A DNA stretch of 25,276 bases from Gnomoniopsis sp. IMI 355080 (lineage: Eukaryota; Ascomycota; Sordariomycetes; Diaporthales; Gnomoniaceae): assembly GCA_027946555.1 (NCBI GenBank), contig JAPEVC010000351.1, forward strand, positions 1 to 25,276. Reading direction: 5' to 3'. The stretch's first letter is position 1. Every line of letters starts with the position of its first letter. Made by a program: the position numbers and the translations under genes. Under the pieces are notes generated by a model. That model ran no database searches. It saw nothing but the letters and a program-made list of their open reading frames with translations, and was not told the origin of the DNA. This document shows positions 20,772 to 25,276 of this stretch, piece by piece.

Positions 20772-21937
20772 GATGGTGCTCAACGGAGCGCGGCCCCAGC
20801 TTAGAAGGACCAAGCCGCGGCGATGGCACAAAGTGTCACCACAACATCAGAGGGTCCCCCCTTTTGGAGGAAATGCAACCCGCAACCCAAGCTCCACGCA
20901 ATGACAAAGTCAATCAATGGATTTCTGAGTCAAAAGAACAACACGCTGCTATGTCGGCCGTTGTCCAGCTACAAATGACATGATCGTCGTCATAATTAGT
21001 GGGGCGGATAGACGCCCAGGCGCCGGGCCAGGGGAGAGCTGCGACCCTTGCAGAGCGCTGTGCCGCTGCCGTCCTCTCCGATGAGCTTCCCGCTGAGCCG
21101 AGGTCGTACCGAAAGCGGAAGCCTTCGCTGCTGTTCTCGCCAAGACTTACGCGAACCTCAGCCGATTCTTCATTCTCCAGATTACCTGGCCTAGCGATAT
21201 TCGGCGTCATGAACAAGAGACATTGTGTTTGCAATTAGGTACCAAAGACAAGACTACCAGAACTGTCACAGTCTTTCCTCCTCTCTCCACTCTCACCAGC
21301 GAGCATTTTTTCCATATACAACACCTCTCTTCTCGTCCGTCTAGTCAGGTATATCTCGATCCCAATTCTCTCTATAATATACTTCCCTCCAAAATTTGGA
21401 CGTCGCCCGCCGGTGCACATACTGTGCTGTGCGAAAGACCCTGGAAAGACATCCACCCTTCTTCCTTGCCATGCAGCCAACCGTCGTTCCACTATTCGAG
21501 AAACTCGCAACAATTTCCAAAGGGGCAAGACAGTAGGAATGAGAGACCCTTTTTCAACTTCTTCATAAGGCATTAGAGTGGGTATCTTGGAGCCAAAACA
21601 ACCAAGCAAGCCGGCCGTGTCAAAAACAGTAGAACAAACATTGTAGAAGGGAAAGTGCCCGGTGGGTGTAATGCCGTGTCTTCTTTCAAAAAAGAGAAAA
21701 GACCGGCGCTGCTTTTATGATGGGATCCCGAGACGAACCACATATTCTCAGAAATGTCGCCAAAGACCTGATGAGTGGAAGCGCTGTTTTGGCGTGACGA
21801 TGTTGTCAGTGAATGCAGACGTCGGCAAAGGGGCCCATTTGAGCGCGTGTTGTCCATCCTTCAGATCGTGACGACCGTTGACGGACGGGTAGAACTGGGC
21901 TGGTTTGGCTACGACTGCGAGCCTCGTTCAACAACCA
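20772..21937. other. Intergenic region upstream of the transacylase
   Basis: About 1.17 kb between two minus-strand genes, holding the transacylase promoter and the 3' flank of the fusion transcription factor gene. Open frames (minus 20914-21234, minus and plus around 21220-21610) show no domain I recognise. No RNA gene was seen. Confidence 0.5.
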
Positions 21938-24108
21938 CTAATAAGTCGAGGCAACGCCCCGACGCACCTTCGCAGGTTGTCCGGTGCATATACAGAAAGC
22001 CGGCAGCGACTGTTGATAGAATCCGGTCAGCACTTTGCTTTACAAAGTCGATCTTCAGCACGAAAGGAGACAACATACCCTAGACACCAAGCTACCTGCC
22101 CCGACAGTGGTGCCCTTGCCTATCTTCACACCGCCCATGATAGTCACACTCCCGCCAATGAATACATCATCTTCGATGATAATTGGCTTCCCCTGACACG
22201 CCCCGCGCGCCCCCTGCCTCCTTCGAGGATCCGTAGTCATCGTTGTCGTATAGAAGCTTACATTGGGGCCGATCACGACGTTGTTGCCTATCTTAACCTC
22301 GCACGCGTCCAGAATTGTGCAATTCCTACCGATCACCGTGTCATTGCCAATCTGGATATTGTACCCGTAGTCGCAGGTAAAAGGCGCCTCAACCACGACG
22401 TTCTCACCCAGTCGACCCGCGTGTGTAATGGGCGAGGTTTGCGTCGGCGTGAGCTGAATCGGCACCTTGGGCTGCAGGACCTCCTGGAAGAGACGGGCTC
22501 GCTCAGTAGGGGAGACGCCATTGTTGGGATTCATGCTGTTGTTGAAGCGGCACAGAGTGCCGTAACAGCGCTCGCGCTCGAGCACCAGCTCTTTTTCAAA
22601 AGGAAAGAACGAACGCCCTGCGAGCATCTCATCCTTCTCTCGGCGGCCGGGACCGGATGGAGAGAATTGCGAGGTGTGGGAAAGAGCGAGCTGGGCTGTT
22701 GCTTGCGCTACGCTGCTGGACTGCGGCGTGGCGATGGGGCTGTTGGTACGTGTTGCGTGCATGATGTTGATGTGCGGAAGGGTCGTACTTTGCGGTGTCA
22801 TGTCTGGTTCAGTACGCGAGAGGTCGTGCAAGGGTGGCACGCGTTGGTACTCCTTAGGTCCGCTGCGCTCAGGGAAGGGAACTGGAGCGGCGCTGACCGG
22901 GGTGGGAAAGACGTTGGCAGACGAGTATGGGGTGGTGAGGGCCGAGAGCTTGTTGTCTGGGCTCGTGACCGATGCGCTTGGTAGGGTCGAGGCAGTGGGC
23001 CTGTCGTCCTCTGTATACAAAGGCCGGCCTTGGGGCGGCTCGATTCTGAGCGGCTGTCCACGATAGGATGGGAGGGGCTCGCGCTTGCCCTGATTCAGGG
23101 GAGGTTGCTGACTGGAAAAGGGCGCTTGCTGTGGCATGCCGTACGCGCCCGGAGGTTTGTAGTTGGGGTCCTTGGACTCGATCTGTATGGCCGGAACCTT
23201 ATTTTCTGGCTTCAGCCACGTTCCCCCTCTCTGCGGTGGATATCCCTCGCAAACGAAGCCACCTTTGAGACAATTGCTGCCTGTAAAAAAAATTAGCTCC
23301 ACAACCCTCGAGGTGGTTATGCAATTCACGTACACTCGGGTTTGGCCTCGTCGCATTTCTTCTTCCGCCTCCGACAGGTCATGCAGCCTGTCTTGGTCCT
23401 GTTGCTGAATATACGTTTCCTCTTTTTGGCGTCGGCCTGTGGGCCACCGGACTTGCGCTCGGGGGTGTATTGGCTATAGCCGATACTCCCATCCTCTCCT
23501 TCAGGGCTTGTTTGCGGATAGTCCTGTTCTGTAGCCCTCCTCAAAACCTCTCCCATCTGCTCATCAGTATGAGCCGAGTCTGGCACTGCAGATGCTGGTT
23601 GGCTGTACGGGTGCCTGTCATCGCGGCTGTCCTGCGGGGAATACCAAGAATCACGGTCCCGCTCCCGTTCCCGGTGCTCGTCGCCATAGTGCTGGTAGTC
23701 CCGGTCCCGTTGGTCTCGCTCGAAGGGGTCTCGTTCCGTGGTGAGATAAGGTCGTTCTGGGCCAGTCACTGCCGAGTGCCGTTCCGGCTGCATATGTCCT
23801 TCTCTCCGTGCCTCATCCATAGACTCATCAGACCTCTTCCGTTTGTGCGAGTTTTCGCTGTCCGCGAAATTCGCAGACGTGTGATTTGGCGGATCGGTGT
23901 GCATTGCTTGCCCAGTCTCATGACTGCCATTAGTTGGTGAAGCATTCCTAGGCGGTTGGTCCCCGGCTGGTTGGTCCCCACTGAGCGGCGCACGCGGCGC
24001 AGAACTTCCATTGGTGCCTTCGGCGGAACCAGCATGATTCGGCGCATTGTTGGCGTCCGAAGTGGTACCCTTCGGTGAGCCCCCGTTTGTGGCGGTGAAG
24101 GTCGACAT
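21938..24108 (-). CDS. Zn2Cys6 DNA-binding protein fused to a NodL/maltose O-acetyltransferase-like domain
   Basis: Three exons, 23334-24108, 22079-23280 and 21938-22009, join in frame to give 682 aa. Order: a polar Asn/Gly/Pro-rich N-terminus including a GDQPAGDQP repeat and an Arg/Glu/Asp-rich run (about 125-153); a basic stretch KKRKR likely for nuclear import; a canonical zinc cluster with cysteines 242, 245, 252, 259, 262 and 269 (x2, x6, x6, x2, x6); a 200-residue Pro/Ser-rich linker; a maltose-acetyltransferase N-terminal helix region (about 477-530); and hexapeptide repeats of a left-handed beta-helix (about 545-682) ending SLPAFCICTGQPAKVRR. Both introns fall inside domains (the first within the zinc cluster, between codon bases for Cys259), so this is one gene, not two merged neighbours. 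The family catalytic His, expected in a YTATHP-like motif, appears replaced by Met606 (YTTTMTTDP). It may be a nuclear regulator with an acyl-CoA-binding domain; this is inference. Confidence 0.9.
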
Positions 24109-24490
24109 TTTTGTGCAGGTTGTGGTACGCTGGTCTCTTAATGCATCAAGACAAGCCGTGAATGGGCCAAATCTGACGCAGTACTTGGAAGGTGTGAGCG
24201 GCCAGCTGAGTCTTTAACTGATGCGTTGAGCAAGGACTGAGTAGGAAGTAACCAGAATGTCACTATTGTCCGAAATGCGCGGGTGATCGTTGCACGAGAA
24301 TCTTTCGTGATACTGCAAGGTCCCCGAAATGGCCAGTCCCGGCAGGGCGTGAAGATGGCAAAAAGCCACAAGACTGCAAATTGGAAGTCAAGACTAAGAC
24401 TTGAAAATTGATGCTGCGAAAATCTGTTGGAATTGTTTAAAATTGCGCAGAGCTGGTGATGAAAATGTCGTCGTTTCGTGAGCCGACCGT

Positions 24491-24518
24491 GAGTGAGTGA
24501 GAGAGAGTGTGTGTGTAT
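24491..24518. repeat. GAGT/GA/GT simple repeat
   Basis: Plus strand: GAGTGAGTGAGAGAGAGTGT followed by GTGTGTAT. It lies about 390 nt upstream of the fusion gene ATG and resembles the CT/GT tract in the kinase leader. Confidence 0.85.
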
Positions 24519-24535
24519 GTCAGTCTTACGAACAC

Positions 24536-24567
24536 TTTCTCGCTCTCTCGCTCTCTTCCTCCCTCCG
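24536..24567. repeat. CT-rich simple repeat
   Basis: A plus-strand pyrimidine run with CTCTCTCG units and CTTCCTCCCTCC, just right of the GA/GT tract. Seen from the transcribed strand it is a GA-rich element upstream of the fusion gene. Confidence 0.75.
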
Positions 24568-25144
24568 TAAGCGCCGGCGGGTGTGGTTGCCTCGCGGCGG
24601 GTGCTCGGCTGTTCTCGCCAAAGTCAAATCACAGATTTGTAAAAGCGAAAGTCGGAAGCCAAAAACGCAATGTGCGGTGATTGACAATGATATGTCGCGT
24701 CGACTCGCGTAGGACGGTGATCGCCGGAAACGAAGTTCGGACGAGTTGGAAAGAGTTGGAATGAGTAGAGAGGAATCTTGATGGACCTGGGCCTCGTGTA
24801 AGATGAGGATGTTTCGATGGCTTAGCGCGACTAATGTGTGATCAGCGTACTATGTAAAGGGTTGGCCCCGCGTCCGGAGGGTGTCGTTGTAACGGCGGGC
24901 CACGAGATAGATGGACGGACAAAGGGGAGTCGAATAAATCGAAAAAAAAGGCCCTTTTTTCTACGGTTAGAGAAACACTCCGGGGTATGCGCATTGCTCC
25001 TGCCACCCGTACCCTATACGCACAACAGCGGCGAAAAAGGGAAGAACTGCTGGGGGGCGCGGCCGGCGGCGGGGGATGTGAGATGGAGGCGAGGACAGGG
25101 CCAGGGGTACTGGGTGCATGCGCTGGGTTAGCGCCACAGCTTTT

Positions 25145-25163
25145 AGACGCAGACGCAGACGCA
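25145..25163. repeat. Hexanucleotide repeat (AGACGC)3
   Basis: Three perfect AGACGC copies followed by a partial one. Minor tandem repeat with no evident function. Confidence 0.8.
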
Positions 25164-25276
25164 GAGGAAGGGATGCCGGTCCGGGACCCAACTGTGCATG
25201 CCATGTACCCGCATCAAATCCCAAAGTACCTAGACCTGGACAATCTGACGGTCTGACGGGGTGGCAGGGGGGCCTG

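Larger units (their letters stand above)
24109..25276. other. Upstream region of the fusion gene, right edge
   Basis: About 1.17 kb containing the promoter and leader of the fusion gene. It is rich in simple repeats. Open frames near 24840-25256 on both strands are low complexity (Pro/Ser/Ala or Arg/Gly) and not convincing. A gene beginning beyond the right edge could use part of this as promoter. Confidence 0.5.

Noticed and set aside
20772..20831. Upstream extension of the malonyl-CoA transacylase N-terminus
   Set aside because: The frame is open further upstream but has no ATG there; the first ATG at 20771 already supplies a good mitochondrial presequence.
21905..22984. 359-codon plus-strand open frame
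   Set aside because: It lies antisense to exons 2-3 of the fusion gene, whose zinc-cluster and beta-helix motifs are clear on the minus strand. The plus-strand translation shows no domain and is best explained as a by-product of codon bias.
23470..23940. 156-codon plus-strand frame with hydrophobic stretches
   Set aside because: Antisense to the charged N-terminal region of the fusion protein; reverse reading of Asp/Glu/Arg codons yields Val/Leu/Ser-rich runs.
24842..25204. 120-codon minus-strand open frame near the right edge
   Set aside because: Low-complexity Ser/Pro/Ala composition with no domain; overlapping plus-strand frames are equally open.

Overview
The window looks like nuclear DNA of a filamentous ascomycete. 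Genes carry many short introns (about 50-215 nt) with GTRNGT-like donors, CTGAC/GCTAAC branch points and YAG acceptors. The MAP kinase is very close to Sordariomycete Slt2/Mps1 proteins as I know them, so a Sordariomycete is likely, but the species cannot be named. I support nine protein-coding genes. Seven are on the minus strand; the CFEM gene and the 2EXR-like gene are on the plus strand. No rRNA, tRNA, transposon or CRISPR array was recognised.

Left part (1-5.3 kb): a cell-wall-integrity MAP kinase of the Slt2/Mpk1 family (five exons, 418 aa), then a low-molecular-weight protein tyrosine phosphatase (two exons, 165 aa), both minus, separated by about 2 kb with no convincing gene. The kinase stop codon is followed in frame by 127 open codons, and its leader holds a well-formed candidate 5'UTR intron. 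Middle part (5.3-12.4 kb): a small secreted, probably GPI-anchored CFEM protein (plus), then a THEM6-like membrane-anchored hotdog protein and a nine-exon mitochondrial D-lactate dehydrogenase (cytochrome), both minus. A compact tandem-repeat/inverted-repeat element lies just upstream of the dehydrogenase.

Right part (12.4-25.3 kb): about 1.7 kb without a supported gene, a 2EXR/F-box-like protein of unknown function (plus), an 833-aa Zn2Cys6 transcription factor (minus), a mitochondrial malonyl-CoA:ACP transacylase (minus) and a 682-aa protein (minus) joining a Zn2Cys6 DNA-binding domain to a maltose/galactoside O-acetyltransferase-like left-handed beta-helix domain.

The most interesting object is this last fusion. 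The acetyltransferase fold is well kept, but the position where the family carries its catalytic histidine appears to hold methionine. This suggests a DNA-bound acyl-CoA-binding pseudoenzyme rather than an active acetylase. Several neighbours also touch acyl-CoA or mitochondrial metabolism (malonyl-CoA transacylase, D-lactate dehydrogenase, thioesterase-fold protein), but nothing in the sequence proves joint function, and the block does not look like a classical secondary-metabolite cluster.
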